Shown here in pieces: positions 18,897-29,106 of a stretch of DNA of 64,000 nt. The notes beneath the pieces are model-generated. The model did not search any database and had not been told where the DNA came from. It worked only from the letters and a program-made list of their open reading frames with translations. The number at the start of each line of letters is the position of its first letter. Position 1 is the first letter of the stretch. Both the position numbers and the translations under genes were made by a program. This DNA is from Pseudomonas sp. SCB32 (GTDB lineage: Bacteria > Pseudomonadota > Gammaproteobacteria > Pseudomonadales > Pseudomonadaceae), in NCBI RefSeq assembly GCF_009189165.1, contig NZ_CP045118.1, positions 1,488,001 to 1,552,000 of the forward strand, written 5' to 3'.

Positions 18897-20060
18897 ATGA
18901 CCGAACAAGCAAGGACGAACGCCGCGCGCTGGGCCTGCGGCTACTGTTTCGCCATGGGCGGGATGGCGCACGGCAGCGTGATGGGACGGGTGCCGGCGCT
19001 CAAGAGCATGACCGGGGTGGACGAGCAGGAGCTCGGCCAGGCGCTGCTGGGCGCGGGCTGCGGCGCGCTGCTGGCATTCGTCTTCGCTGGCGCCCTGGTG
19101 CGCCGCTACGGCAGCCGGGCGATCACCATCGTCTCCGGTTTGGCGCTGATGGCCAGCTTCCCGTTGCTGGGGCTGGCGCAGAATGTCTGGGAGCTGGCGG
19201 CGGGCTTTCTGCTGGTCGGCCTGACCTTTGCCACCATGGACGTGGCGATGAACACCCAGGCGGTGGAGGTGGAGCGACGCCTCGGTCGGCCGTGCATTGC
19301 CGGCCTGCATGGCATGTACAGCCTGGGCGGGCTGGTCGGTGCAGTGGGAGCGGCGGCCCTCGCTGACCTTGCGCCGATCTGGCATTTCACCCTGCTGGCG
19401 GGGATAGCGGTGGCGATCCTGCCGTTCTTCGCCCGCAGCCTGTTCGAAGGGCGCCCTGAGCCCATGGAGGAGGAGGCGCCGGCCCAACGTGGCTGGCGCC
19501 TGCCGCCACCGGCCTTGATCGGTCTTGGGTTGCTGACGGTGTGTGCATTCGTTTCCGAGGGCGCGGTCGCAGACTGGGGCGCATTGCTCCTGCACCAGGT
19601 GATGGGCGCGTCCGAGCGCCTGGCAGCGGTGGGCTTCGCGGCGTTCTCCGCGACCATGGTGCTGGGACGGCTGTTCGGCGATCGCCTGCGCGTGCGCTTC
19701 GCCGACGAGGCGCTGGTGCGCAACCTGGCGCTGCTGGCCATCGCCGGCACGCTGCTGGCCCTGTTCAGCCCTTGGGTGGCGGGCGCCATCGCCGGTTTCG
19801 CCCTGGTGGGCGTGGGGCTTTCGGTGGTGGTGCCGATCCTGATCGGCGCGGCAGGCAATCGGCCGGGCGTCGAGCCGTCCAGAGGCGTAGCCGCGGTGGC
19901 GTCGTTCGGTTACGGGGGCTTGCTGCTCGGGCCGCCGCTGATCGGCTTCCTCGCCGAACACGTGGGGCTGCGTCTGGCGTTGCTGGTGGTGGTGGGGCTG
20001 TGCGCCGGGCTGGTGCTCAAGGCGTCACTGGTGCGTCGTCCGCCGAAGGCGAACGCCTAG
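18897..20060 (+). CDS. MFS transporter, 12-TM
   Basis: 387 residues with about 12 membrane segments and the loop motif FAGALVRRYGSRA between TM2 and TM3. The family resembles the fucose-permease/YbjJ-like MFS group (LGQALLGAGCGALL, SLGGLVGAVGA). Substrate unknown. ATG 18897 follows GGGAAGGAA. It is separated from grxD by a terminator and converges with bfrB. Confidence 0.85.
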   Translation: MTEQARTNAARWACGYCFAMGGMAHGSVMGRVPALKSMTGVDEQELGQALLGAGCGALLAFVFAGALVRRYGSRAITIVSGLALMASFPLLGLAQNVWELAAGFLLVGLTFATMDVAMNTQAVEVERRLGRPCIAGLHGMYSLGGLVGAVGAAALADLAPIWHFTLLAGIAVAILPFFARSLFEGRPEPMEEEAPAQRGWRLPPPALIGLGLLTVCAFVSEGAVADWGALLLHQVMGASERLAAVGFAAFSATMVLGRLFGDRLRVRFADEALVRNLALLAIAGTLLALFSPWVAGAIAGFALVGVGLSVVVPILIGAAGNRPGVEPSRGVAAVASFGYGGLLLGPPLIGFLAEHVGLRLALLVVVGLCAGLVLKASLVRRPPKANA

Positions 20061-20108
20061 AAGGGAAGGGCACCGACGTCCACAACCGCGCCGGTGCCTT
20101 TTTCCTGA

Positions 20109-20585
20109 TCAGTCGTCTTCGTGCATGTGCGACTGCAGGTAGTTTTCCAGGCCGACCTTCTGGATCAGGCCCAGCTGGGTTTCCAGGTAGTCGATGTGCT
20201 CTTCCTCGGACTCGAGAATGTTCTTGAGCAGGTCGCGGCTCACATAGTCATGCACGCTTTCGCAATGCACGATGGCGTCGCGCAGGTCCTTGCAGGCCTT
20301 GAGTTCCAGGTTCAGGTCGCACTGCAGCATTTCCTGGGTGTTCTCGCCGACCAGCAGCTTGCCCAGGTCCTGCAGGTTGGGCAGGCCTTCGAGGAACAGG
20401 ATGCGTTCGATGAGCTTGTCGGCGTGTTTCATCTCATCGATGGATTCGTGGTACTCGTGCGCGCCGAGGCGCTTCAGGCCCCAGTCGTTCCACATGCGCG
20501 AGTGCAGGAAGTATTGGTTGATGGCGATCAGCTCGTTACCGAGGACCTTGTTCAAGTGCTGGATGACTTTCTTGTCGCCTTTCAT
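20109..20585 (-). CDS. bfrB: bacterioferritin B
   Basis: 158 residues forming a four-helix 24-mer iron-storage subunit. Ferroxidase ligands E18, E51, H54, E94, E127 and H130 are all present, and M52 is the haem-bridging methionine. These positions match P. aeruginosa BfrB exactly in numbering. It stores ferric iron, which is mobilised by Bfd, encoded just upstream on the same strand. A terminator separates the two, so they are transcribed apart. Confidence 0.97.
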   Translation of the reverse strand: MKGDKKVIQHLNKVLGNELIAINQYFLHSRMWNDWGLKRLGAHEYHESIDEMKHADKLIERILFLEGLPNLQDLGKLLVGENTQEMLQCDLNLELKACKDLRDAIVHCESVHDYVSRDLLKNILESEEEHIDYLETQLGLIQKVGLENYLQSHMHEDD

Positions 20586-20740
20586 GCCGGGGTCCTGCCG
20601 TGTGGAGTGGGGGAGTCTGAAAGTGTGGTCCTCTTATAACTGACTGTCAAACATAAGTACTTGAATTCGTTATAAAAAGGAATATGAATGCGAATGTTTT
20701 CATTCCGCAATTCGGCGTTAAGACGCTGAATTTCAGGCAT

Positions 20741-20769
20741 AAAAAAACCGGGCATGGCCCGGTTTTTTT
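20741..20769 (-). terminator. bidirectional-type terminator after bfd
   Basis: AAAAAAACCGGGC and GCCCGGTTTTTTT form a short GC stem flanked by A/T runs on both sides, between bfd and bfrB. Confidence 0.85.
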
Positions 20770-20804
20770 GGAATCTCTGCTGAATTGACCGCAGGTCGCG
20801 TCGA

Positions 20805-21020
20805 TCAGCTTGCGGCATAGGCGAGGGAGTAGTTCATCGACTGCGCACTCTGCAGTTCGCCCAGGGTCTCGCGGACGACCTGTTTGGCGAGGCAGGCGCA
20901 CTTGCCGCACTGGGTGCCGACGCCGGTGCTTTCACGCACTTCGCGGTAATTGCAGCAACCTTCGTAGATCGCTTCGCGGATATGGGTATCGGTGACACCT
21001 TGGCAGAGGCAGACGTACAT
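20805..21020 (-). CDS. bfd: bacterioferritin-associated ferredoxin
   Basis: 71 residues. A 2Fe-2S protein with the ligands C4 and C6 (MYVCLCQG) and C38 and C41 (GTQCGKCAC). It binds BfrB and reduces its ferric core to release iron. The start at 21020 gives the family length; an upstream in-frame ATG at 21137 would run through the Fur-like box. A Fur-type site at 21066-21084 fits induction under iron limitation, as known for P. aeruginosa bfd. Confidence 0.95.
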   Translation of the reverse strand: MYVCLCQGVTDTHIREAIYEGCCNYREVRESTGVGTQCGKCACLAKQVVRETLGELQSAQSMNYSLAYAAS

Positions 21021-21065
21021 GGTTGCACTACGCATCGCTGTGGGGTTGTTGGAGGCGATACTAAT

Positions 21066-21084
21066 CTTAATGAGAATGATTGTC
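21066..21084 (-). promoter_or_regulatory. Fur box-like site upstream of bfd
   Basis: CTTAATGAGAATGATTGTC resembles the 19-bp Fur consensus (GATAATGATAATCATTATC), with the AATGAnAATgATT core. It lies 46-64 bp upstream of the bfd start, a plausible position for iron-dependent repression. Confidence 0.65.
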
Positions 21085-21298
21085 AAAGTTTGCTGGGCGG
21101 GCTTTTTCGCGACCGGATAAATGGTCATTTCCGTCAATGGCTTAGCCTTGTCGGGGAGCCGGGGAAAGCGCTGGGCGCACCGGAAAACGGCGGTGTATCA
21201 TGGCCGCCCCACTGGAGTGGATAACCCGTTGATCCGGCCGTTGCGAGCCGGGCAGGGCACCTTGCACTCCCTCACGTCCTCACCCCAGGAGACATGGA

Positions 21299-21901
21299 AT
21301 GAGCGTACTCGTAGGTAAGAAAGCTCCCGACTTCAACGTAGCCGCCGTTCTCGGCAATGGCGAGATCGTCGACAGCTTCGTGCTGTCCGAAGCCATCAAG
21401 GGCAAGTACGGCCTGGTGTTCTTCTACCCGCTGGACTTCACCTTCGTCTGCCCGTCCGAGCTGATCGCCCTGGACCGCCGCATCCCTGAGTTCCAGGCGC
21501 GCAACGTCGAAGTCATCGGCGTTTCCATCGACTCCCACTTCACCCACAACGCCTGGCGTAACACCCCGGTGGACAAGGGCGGCATCGGCCCGGTCAAGTA
21601 CACCCTGGCCGCCGACATCACCCACGAAATCGCCAAGGCCTATGACGTCGAGTCCGCCGACGGTGTCGCTTTCCGTGGCGCCTTCCTGATCGACCAGAAC
21701 GGCGTGGTGCGCTCGCAGATCGTCAACGACCTGCCGCTGGGCCGCAACATGGACGAGCTGCTGCGTCTGGTCGACGCCCTGCAGTTCACCGAAGAGCACG
21801 GTGAAGTCTGCCCGGCCAACTGGAAGAAAGGCGACAGCGGCATGACCGCATCGCCGGAAGGCGTTGCCGCCTACCTGGCCCAGCATGCCGCCAAGCTGTA
21901 A
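21299..21901 (+). CDS. 2-Cys peroxiredoxin (AhpC/TSA family)
   Basis: 200 residues. The peroxidatic cysteine is C51 in DFTFVCPSE and the resolving cysteine C171 in GEVCPANW; the conserved R127-region GVAFRGAFLID is present. It reduces H2O2 and organic peroxides using thioredoxin or a dedicated reductase. It is closer to the Prx/Tsa group than to the AhpC paired with AhpF; no ahpF is adjacent. ATG 21299 follows CAGGAGAC. A terminator follows at 21917. Confidence 0.94.
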   Translation: MSVLVGKKAPDFNVAAVLGNGEIVDSFVLSEAIKGKYGLVFFYPLDFTFVCPSELIALDRRIPEFQARNVEVIGVSIDSHFTHNAWRNTPVDKGGIGPVKYTLAADITHEIAKAYDVESADGVAFRGAFLIDQNGVVRSQIVNDLPLGRNMDELLRLVDALQFTEEHGEVCPANWKKGDSGMTASPEGVAAYLAQHAAKL

Positions 21902-21916
21902 GGCTGCCAGTGCATG

Positions 21917-21948
21917 AAAAAAGCCCCGCTTCGGCGGGGCTATTTATT
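21917..21948 (+). terminator. intrinsic terminator after peroxiredoxin gene
   Basis: AAAGCCCCGCttcggCGGGGCTATTTATT: a short GC stem with an A/T-rich tail. Confidence 0.8.
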
Positions 21949-21970
21949 GGGATACGCGGGGGCTGCTTTT

Positions 21971-22040
21971 CGTAGGAGCGGACTTCGTCCGCGATCCATT
22001 CCGCGACGAGGCTAATCGCGGACGGAGTCCGCTCCTACAG
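21971..22040. repeat. palindromic repeat, GTAGGAGCGGAC family
   Basis: CGTAGGAGCGGACTTCGTCC at 21971 and GGACGGAGTCCGCTCCTAC ending near 22038 are inverted arms, with nested palindromes (GGACttcGTCC). Related units lie at 41051-41112 and 43085-43108. This is a common dispersed REP-like element in pseudomonads. Confidence 0.7.
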
Positions 22041-22057
22041 GGAGCCCGTGCGGGAAA

Positions 22058-22087
22058 GAAAAAGCCCCGCAAGTGCGGGGCTTTTTC
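22058..22087 (-). terminator. intrinsic terminator after rnt
   Basis: GAAAAAGCCCCGCaagtGCGGGGCTTTTTC, symmetrical; it serves the rnt-pyrC transcript on the minus strand. Confidence 0.8.
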
Positions 22088-22105
22088 ATGGGGAGTGGGA
22101 AGCGA

Positions 22106-22786
22106 TCAGTCCTCGTCTTCCATCCAGCCGCCGAATTCCTTCCAGCGGTTGACGATGCCGCAGAACAGCTCGGCGGTCTTCTCGGTGTCATAGCGCGCCG
22201 AGTGGGCCTCGCGGTTGTCGAACTCGATGCCGGCGGTCTGGCAGGCCTTGGCCAGTACGGTCTGGCCGTAGGCGAGGCCGGCGAGGGTGGCGGTGTCGAA
22301 GCTGGAGAAGGGGTGGAACGGGTTGCGCTTCACGCCGCTGCGGTTCACCGCGGCATTGAGGAAGCCCAGGTCGAAGCTGCTGTTGTGGCCGACCAGGATC
22401 GCCCGCTTGCAGCCGTTGGACTTGAGCGACTTGCGCACGCCACGGAAGATTTCGGTCAGCGCCTGTTCTTCCGGCACGGCCATGCGCAGCGGGTGGTCCA
22501 GCTTGATGCCGGTGAACTCCAGTGCCGCCTGCTCGATGTTGGCGCCTTCGAAGGGCTCCACGCGGAAGAAGTAGGTGTGTTCCGGGAACAGATACCCGCT
22601 CTCGTCCATGCCGATGGTGACGGCGGCGATCTCCAGCAGTGCGTCGGTTCCGGCATTGAAGCCACCGGTCTCGACGTCCACGACTACCGGCAGGTAGCCA
22701 CGGAAGCGGCGGGCCATCGGGTGGCGCGGGCCAGGCGGGAAGGAACCGTCGAGTTCTTCTTCGAAGTTTTCGTTCTCGTCACTCAT
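22106..22786 (-). CDS. rnt: ribonuclease T
   Basis: 226 residues, DEDDh 3'-5' exoribonuclease. D37 and E39 (VVVDVETGG), the [11 protein letters not shown] aspartate and the final HSARYDTE histidine/aspartate supply the metal site. RNase T trims tRNA and other stable RNA 3' ends. Its ATG overlaps the pyrC stop by four bases, so translation is coupled to pyrC. Confidence 0.96.
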   Translation of the reverse strand: MSDENENFEEELDGSFPPGPRHPMARRFRGYLPVVVDVETGGFNAGTDALLEIAAVTIGMDESGYLFPEHTYFFRVEPFEGANIEQAALEFTGIKLDHPLRMAVPEEQALTEIFRGVRKSLKSNGCKRAILVGHNSSFDLGFLNAAVNRSGVKRNPFHPFSSFDTATLAGLAYGQTVLAKACQTAGIEFDNREAHSARYDTEKTAELFCGIVNRWKEFGGWMEDED

Positions 22787-23829
22787 GCCTGGGTCTCCAG
22801 CAGGCGCCAGCGCAGTTTCTCGCCGGCACGCAGCGGGACCACTTCGTAATCGCCGAACGGCAGCGCCGCCGGGGCATTCCAGTCTTCACGCACCAGGGTG
22901 ATGTGGTCGCTATTGCGCGGCAGGCCGTAGAAATCAGGGCCGTGGAAGCTGGCGAAGGCTTCCAGCTTGTCCAGCGCGTTGCGCTGCTCGAAGGCCTCGG
23001 CGTACATCTCGATGGCGGCGTAGGCGGTGTAGCAGCCGGCGCAGCCGCAGGCGGCTTCCTTGGCATGGCGCGCGTGGGGCGCGGAGTCCGTGCCGAGGAA
23101 GAACTTCGGGTTGCCGCTCGTGGCCGCATCCAGCAGGGCTTCCTGGTGGGTGTTGCGCTTGAGGATCGGCAGGCAATAGAAGTGCGGGCGGATGCCGCCG
23201 ACCAGCATGTGGTTGCGGTTGTACAGCAGGTGGTGCGCAGTGATGGTCGCGCCGACGTTGGCCGGGGCGGCCTTGACGAAGGTTGCGGCATCGCCGGTGG
23301 TGATGTGCTCGAGGACCACTTTCAGGGTCGGGAAGCGCTCGACCACGCGGGTCAGGTGTTCGTCGATGAAGCGCTTCTCGCGGTCGAACACGTCGACTTC
23401 GGCGCGGGTCACTTCGCCATGCACCAGCAGTGGCAGGCCGATTTCGGCCATGGCTTCCAGAACGTGGAAGATGTTGTCGACGCTGGTCACGCCGGAATCG
23501 GAGTTGGTGGTGGCGCCGGCCGGGTACAGTTTGGCGGCATGGACGTAGCCCGAGGCCTTGGCCGCGCGCACGTCTTCCACGCTGGTACGGTCGGTGAGGT
23601 AGAGCACCATCAGCGGTTCGAAGCGGCTGCCGGCCGGACGGGCGGCCAGGATGCGCTGGCGGTAGGCGTCGGCTTCGGCGGCGTTGCGCACCGGCGGCAC
23701 CAGGTTCGGCATGATGATGGCGCGGCCGAAGGTGCGAGCGGCGTCGCCGACGGTTTGCGCGAGTGCGGCGCCGTCGCGCAGATGGATGTGCCAGTCGTCG
23801 GGGCGCAGGAGTGTCAGGCGGTCGGACAT
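22783..23829 (-). CDS. pyrC: dihydroorotase
   Basis: 348 residues, class II dihydroorotase of pyrimidine synthesis, converting carbamoyl-aspartate to dihydroorotate. Zinc ligands DWHIHLRDG near the N-terminus, the carboxylated lysine in [22 protein letters not shown] and the aspartate in FLGTDSAPH are all present. The start [16 protein letters not shown] at 23829 fits the 348-residue family length; the open frame continues upstream but crosses the motY promoter. Confidence 0.97.
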   Translation of the reverse strand: MSDRLTLLRPDDWHIHLRDGAALAQTVGDAARTFGRAIIMPNLVPPVRNAAEADAYRQRILAARPAGSRFEPLMVLYLTDRTSVEDVRAAKASGYVHAAKLYPAGATTNSDSGVTSVDNIFHVLEAMAEIGLPLLVHGEVTRAEVDVFDREKRFIDEHLTRVVERFPTLKVVLEHITTGDAATFVKAAPANVGATITAHHLLYNRNHMLVGGIRPHFYCLPILKRNTHQEALLDAATSGNPKFFLGTDSAPHARHAKEAACGCAGCYTAYAAIEMYAEAFEQRNALDKLEAFASFHGPDFYGLPRNSDHITLVREDWNAPAALPFGDYEVVPLRAGEKLRWRLLETQA

Positions 23830-23905
23830 GCGAATTCCAGGAAGGCGGTTGCAGCGGAAAGAGTAGGGAAATGCTACCGGAAAAGGCAGTCGGCAGCACT
23901 CGCTA

Positions 23906-23932
23906 TCAAGTTTTGCCGCAGCCGACCGATAG
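23906..23932 (+). promoter_or_regulatory. FliA (sigma-28) type promoter of motY
   Basis: TCAAGTTT at 23906, an 11-base spacer, then ACCGATAG at 23925. This agrees in both boxes and in spacing with the FliA consensus TAAAGTTT-N11-GCCGATAA. Transcription would start near 23939, about 30 bases before the preferred motY start. Confidence 0.7.
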
Positions 23933-23968
23933 ATTCGGAGACCCAATCCAGCTTGTGTGGAACGCACC

Positions 23969-24991
23969 GTGCGCCAGCCAACTCTTCTTCTGCTCGTTCT
24001 TTGCGCGAGCCTTCCAGCCTGGGGGCTGACGTTCCAGCCGCGCCTGGAAAGCGCCGAATGGACGGTGGCGGGTGACCAGTTCGAGTGCCGGCTGTCGCAG
24101 AACGTGGCGGGCTTTGGCCTGGGCGAGTTCGTCTGGCGTGCCGGCGAGCAGCCGACCTTCCGTCTCAAATCGCAGCAGGGTTGGCTCGGGCGCGGCTCGG
24201 CCACGCTGCTGGCGGCGGCGCCACCGTGGCGTCCGGGGCAGGGCGATGTGAACCTGGGTTCGGTGCAGGTCGGTGGCGGCGACGTTCCGTTCAACAGCAG
24301 CCAGCAGCAGGCCGGACGCCTGCTCAGCGGCCTGCTGGAAGGCCGCACGCCGGAGGTGCGGCACCACACCCGCGATGGCGATCGCTTGCTGGTGCGCCTG
24401 CTGCCGACGCACTTCGCTGCCGGCTACGCGCAGTTCCAGGACTGCTCCACCCGGATGCTGCCGGTGAACTTCGACCAGGTCCGGCAGAGCCAGATCGGCT
24501 TCCCGGATGGCGGCACCGAAATCGATGCGCTGGGGCAGGCCAAGCTCGACATCATCCTGCAATACATGAAGGCCGATCCGAGCGTGAACCGTATCGAGCT
24601 GGACGGTCACTCCGACAACAGCGGCAATCGCCTGGCCAATCGCGAGGCTTCGCGGCGCCGCGCCGTCGCGGTGATGGAGTACTTCAAGGCCAATGGCGTG
24701 CCGGAATCGGAGATCATCGTGCGCTTCTATGGCGAGCGTTATCCGCTGGTGAAGAACAACTCCGCGGCCAACCGGGCGCATAATCGCCGGGTGACTGTGA
24801 ACCTGTCGCGCGGGCCGGTCCTCGATGAAGCCCCGGTAGAGGCGCCGGTGGCACCCGCCGCATCAGCGCCTGCAACACCTGTCGCGCCTGCCGCAACGGC
24901 GCCCGGTGCGCCGGCGAATGCGGCTCCCATTGCGCCTGCCGGCAACGTCGCCTCGCCACCTGCCGCACCTGCTGCCATTCCCAAGGGCTGA
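23969..24991 (+). CDS. motY: MotY-like flagellar motor protein, OmpA-type C-terminus
   Basis: About 340 residues: signal peptide ([18 protein letters not shown]), a MotY N-terminal domain ([27 protein letters not shown]), an OmpA peptidoglycan-binding domain ([33 protein letters not shown]) and a low-complexity tail of about 55 residues rich in Ala and Pro. MotY forms a ring around the motor and anchors stators. GTG 23969 has GGAAC five bases upstream; GTG 23957 in frame lacks a ribosome site. A FliA-type promoter precedes it, and the P. aeruginosa gene between pyrC and argG is motY. Confidence 0.88.
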   Translation: MRQPTLLLLVLCASLPAWGLTFQPRLESAEWTVAGDQFECRLSQNVAGFGLGEFVWRAGEQPTFRLKSQQGWLGRGSATLLAAAPPWRPGQGDVNLGSVQVGGGDVPFNSSQQQAGRLLSGLLEGRTPEVRHHTRDGDRLLVRLLPTHFAAGYAQFQDCSTRMLPVNFDQVRQSQIGFPDGGTEIDALGQAKLDIILQYMKADPSVNRIELDGHSDNSGNRLANREASRRRAVAVMEYFKANGVPESEIIVRFYGERYPLVKNNSAANRAHNRRVTVNLSRGPVLDEAPVEAPVAPAASAPATPVAPAATAPGAPANAAPIAPAGNVASPPAAPAAIPKG

Positions 24992-25025
24992 GCCTGCGGC
25001 AGCGAGTCGCACCGACGATAGAAAT

Positions 25026-25062
25026 TGTCGCTTTGTCATCTAAAGCTGTCGCGCCTCTGTAA
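25026..25062 (+). promoter_or_regulatory. ArgR-like tandem half-sites upstream of argG
   Basis: TGTCGC at 25026 and 25047 are 21 bp apart. The second fits the Pseudomonas ArgR half-site TGTCGC-N8-AA exactly; the first has its AA displaced by two bases. The pair lies about 65-100 bp before the argG start. Confidence 0.5.
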
Positions 25063-25124
25063 ATTATGCTGGGCGGGCAGTAGAATCGATCCCTTTCGTG
25101 ACAACCCCCGTGGAGTTGAGTGGC

Positions 25125-26342
<1,218 letters not shown>

Positions 26343-26364
26343 TAAGCTGGTGACCCCGTGACAA

Positions 26365-26397
26365 GCGAACCCCGGCCACGAGCCGGGGTTCGCGTTT
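26365..26397 (+). terminator. intrinsic terminator after argG
   Basis: GCGAACCCCGGC and GCCGGGGTTCGC pair around CACGA; GTTT follows. Confidence 0.75.
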
Positions 26398-26436
26398 ATA
26401 GGCCCCGCATCCGGGGCGCCTGATGAGGAAGAATCG

Positions 26437-26829
26437 ATGAGACTGCTGCACACCATGCTGCGCGTCGGCGACCTGGACAAATCCATCGCCTTCTACACCG
26501 AAGTCCTGGGCATGACCCTGCTGCGCCGCAAGGATTACCCGGACGGCCAATTCACCCTGGCCTTCGTCGGCTACGGCAGCGAAGACGAGAACAGCGTGAT
26601 CGAGTTGACCTACAACTGGGGCGTGGACCATTACGAGCTGGGCACCGGCTACGGCCACATCGCCCTGGAAGTGGCCGACGTCTACAAGGCCTGCGAGGAC
26701 ATCCGCTCCCGCGGCGGCAAGATCACCCGCGAGCCGGGCCCGATGAAGCACGGCACCAGCATCCTGGCCTTCGTCGAGGACCCGGACGGCTACAAGATCG
26801 AGCTGCTCAGCCCGCAGCGCAAGGACTGA
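26437..26829 (+). CDS. gloA: lactoylglutathione lyase (glyoxalase I)
   Basis: 130 residues, metal-dependent VOC-fold enzyme converting the methylglyoxal-glutathione hemithioacetal to S-lactoylglutathione. H5 ([10 protein letters not shown]), E56-region [11 protein letters not shown]74-region GYGHIALEV and the C-terminal [13 protein letters not shown] supply the metal ligands. The short form without the eukaryotic-type insert suggests Ni/Co activation. ATG 26437 follows GAGGAAG; terminator at 26861. Confidence 0.96.
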   Translation: MRLLHTMLRVGDLDKSIAFYTEVLGMTLLRRKDYPDGQFTLAFVGYGSEDENSVIELTYNWGVDHYELGTGYGHIALEVADVYKACEDIRSRGGKITREPGPMKHGTSILAFVEDPDGYKIELLSPQRKD

Positions 26830-26860
26830 CCCTTGCGCTGAACCGAAGTGTCCCTGGAGA

Positions 26861-26892
26861 AACCCCGCCACCCCGGCGGGGTTTTTCTTTTC
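26861..26892 (+). terminator. intrinsic terminator after gloA
   Basis: AACCCCGCCaccccGGCGGGGTTTTTC: strong stem and T-run. Confidence 0.85.
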
Positions 26893-27125
26893 GGGCTGTC
26901 ATCAGAACGACACTGGAGCGTTCATACTCAAGGTGCATCGACGTGGGATGCGTCGATTGCGGAAGCAGTTTCCGCCATTTGCTTGTCAGAGACAGAGGAG
27001 CATCGCGCACGGGCCGGATAATCCCCGCTGCGCCGCACCCGATAATGACGACCGATGGACGGCCGCACCGATTTTCCGGATGCCCCGCGCTCTGGCGCCC
27101 GGCATCCTTCGTCAAGGAATACAGC

Positions 27126-28520
27126 ATGTCCCCAAGACCGGTAAACAACGCCTCGGTCAGCCCCAAGGGCAGCCTGGAAACCCTCTCTCAACGTGAAGTG
27201 CACCAGCTCAGCGAAGCGGGCTCGGGCAGTAGCTACAAGCTCTTCCGCCAATGTGCCCTGGCCATCCTCAACACCGGCACGCAGATCGACAACGCCAAGC
27301 ACATCCTCGACGCTTACCGCGACTTCGAACTGGAAATCCACCAGCAGGACCGCGGTGTGCGCCTGGAACTGTTCAACGCGCCGGCCGACGCCTTTGTCGA
27401 CGGCGAGATGATCGCCAGCACCCGCGAGATGCTGTTCAGCGCCCTGCGCGACATCGTCTACACCCAGAACGAACTGAACAGCCGGCGCTTCGACCTGGAC
27501 AGCTCGGCCGGTATCACCGACTACGTCTTCCACCTGCTGCGCAATGCCCGCGCCCTGCACGCCGGCGTCGAGCCGAAGATCGTCGTGTGCTGGGGCGGTC
27601 ACTCCATCAGCACCAACGAATACAAGTACACCAAGAAGGTCGGTCACGAACTGGGCCTGCGCAGCCTGGACGTCTGCACCGGTTGCGGCCCGGGCGTGAT
27701 GAAGGGCCCGATGAAGGGAGCCACCATCGGCCACGCCAAGCAGCGCAACACCAAGGGTCGCTACCTGGGCCTGACCGAGCCGGGGATCATCGCCGCCGAG
27801 GCGCCGAACCCCATCGTCAACGAACTGGTGATCCTGCCGGACATCGAGAAGCGCCTGGAAGCCTTCGTCCGCGTTGGCCACGGTATCGTCGTATTCCCTG
27901 GCGGCGTCGGCACGGCGGAGGAGTTCCTCTACCTGCTGGGCATCCTCATGCATCCGGATAACCAGGACATGCCGTTCCCGGTGGTGCTCACCGGCCCGCG
28001 CAGTGCTGCGGCCTACATCGAACAGCTGCACGCCTTCGTCGGCGCGACCCTGGGCGAAGCGGCACAGCGCCGCTACACCATCGTCATCGACGATCCGGTG
28101 CGGGTGGCGCGGGAGATGAGCGAGGGACTGCGGCAGGTCAAGCAGTTCCGCCGCGAGCGCAACGACGCCTACCACTTCAATTGGCTGCTGAGGATCGAGG
28201 AAGGCTTCCAGCGGCCGTTCGAGCCGAGCCACGAGAACATGGCGAGCCTGGATCTCAGCCGCGAGGTGCCGCCCCATGCGCTGGCGGCGAACCTGCGCCG
28301 GGCGTTCTCCGGCATCGTCGCCGGCAACGTGAAGGACAAGGGCATCCGCATGATCGAGGAGTTCGGTCCCTACGAGATCCACGGCGATGCCGCCATCATG
28401 GAGCCGCTGGATGCGCTGCTGCAGGCCTTCGTCGAGCAGCACCGGATGAAGCTACCGGGCGGCGCGGCCTACGAGCCGTGCTATCGGGTGGTGCAGCGCA
28501 GTCCGGCAATGGCCGTCTGA
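27126..28520 (+). CDS. ppnN: pyrimidine/purine nucleotide 5'-monophosphate nucleosidase (PpnN, LOG family)
   Basis: 464 residues, close in length to E. coli PpnN (YgdH). It hydrolyses nucleoside monophosphates to base plus ribose-5-phosphate and is a (p)ppGpp-responsive enzyme in E. coli. The central Rossmann domain carries the LOG motif PGGVGTAEEFLY with the catalytic arginine/glutamate set; flanking N- and C-terminal domains (EIHQQDRGVRLELFNAP; KGIRMIEEFGPYEIHGDA) are PpnN-specific. The start MSPRPVNNASVSPKG at 27126 matches homologues; upstream in-frame sequence lacks conservation. The 296-bp upstream gap holds the gloA terminator and presumably its promoter. Confidence 0.93.
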   Translation: MSPRPVNNASVSPKGSLETLSQREVHQLSEAGSGSSYKLFRQCALAILNTGTQIDNAKHILDAYRDFELEIHQQDRGVRLELFNAPADAFVDGEMIASTREMLFSALRDIVYTQNELNSRRFDLDSSAGITDYVFHLLRNARALHAGVEPKIVVCWGGHSISTNEYKYTKKVGHELGLRSLDVCTGCGPGVMKGPMKGATIGHAKQRNTKGRYLGLTEPGIIAAEAPNPIVNELVILPDIEKRLEAFVRVGHGIVVFPGGVGTAEEFLYLLGILMHPDNQDMPFPVVLTGPRSAAAYIEQLHAFVGATLGEAAQRRYTIVIDDPVRVAREMSEGLRQVKQFRRERNDAYHFNWLLRIEEGFQRPFEPSHENMASLDLSREVPPHALAANLRRAFSGIVAGNVKDKGIRMIEEFGPYEIHGDAAIMEPLDALLQAFVEQHRMKLPGGAAYEPCYRVVQRSPAMAV

Positions 28521-28559
28521 CTGTCATGGAGCCGCCTTGTAGGAGCAACTGTCTTTTGG

Positions 28560-28634
28560 GCTCCCGCGTTCGCGGGAATGACGGGGGTGAGATTCGCGTT
28601 CCTCCGGGTCATCCCCGCGAACGCGGGACGCGGC
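28560..28634. repeat. REP-type palindrome pair (BIME-like), second copy
   Basis: CTCCCGCGTTCGCGGGAATGAC at 28560 and GTCATCCCCGCGAACGCGGG ending near 28629 repeat the layout of 6485-6562. The downstream string ACCCAGAAAACA recurs at 28677. A fragment GTAGGAGCAACTG at 28539 resembles the edge of another repeat family. Confidence 0.75.
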
Positions 28635-28745
28635 TCCATCGCGAACAGCGCTTGCGCTGGCCCGAAGGGGCATCACCCAGAAAACAATGTAGAGCGTGCC
28701 ATGCCCGCGATCGCGCGCACGGCGCGCTCCTACCCAGGCGCCAAC

Positions 28746-28775
28746 AAAAAGCCCCGCTAGGATGCGGGGCTTTTT
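28746..28775. terminator. bidirectional intrinsic terminator between ppnN and PA3496-type gene
   Basis: AAAAAGCCCCGCtaggatGCGGGGCTTTTT is symmetrical and lies between convergent genes. Confidence 0.85.
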
Positions 28776-28816
28776 CATACGGGCTTTACGTTCAGGGCTT
28801 ACATTCAGGAGCAGGC

Positions 28817-28999
28817 TTACAGATCGAAATCGTAATCGGACAGCTGGCGTTGCAGGCGACGCTCTTCGAGATAGTTGTCGATGATGCGGCGCTTGGTCAG
28901 GTTGGTCTTGGCGACCTCTGCCGAGGCTTCGGCGTTGTCATCGCTCTCGTCTGTGCTGACATCGTCCTCGAGTTCGAGGTCTTCTTTGTCGTTTGCCAT
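28817..28999 (-). CDS. PA3496-family small acidic protein
   Basis: 60 residues starting MANDKEDLELEDD. The N-terminal half is strongly acidic; the C-terminal half (TKRRIIDNYLEERRLQRQL) is a basic amphipathic helix. Database naming for this family is putative envelope integrity protein; no biochemical function is known to me. It has no signal peptide. It lies upstream of nth in inverse order of the P. aeruginosa map (PA3496 next to nth PA3495), separated from nth by about 107 bp. Confidence 0.8.
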   Translation of the reverse strand: MANDKEDLELEDDVSTDESDDNAEASAEVAKTNLTKRRIIDNYLEERRLQRQLSDYDFDL

Positions 29000-29106
29000 T
29001 CGGTGCACTCCACAACACGGGGTGTGTTGGCGCCCCTTATATCGACAAAGGACCGGACGGTAAAAAAGATTTTTTCAATCAGTCCTACGGATTTTTCCGA
29101 TAACAC

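Noticed and set aside
20641..20740. Small RNA gene in the AT-rich bfd-bfrB gap
   Set aside because: No own promoter-terminator pair apart from the bfd terminator and the likely bfrB promoter.
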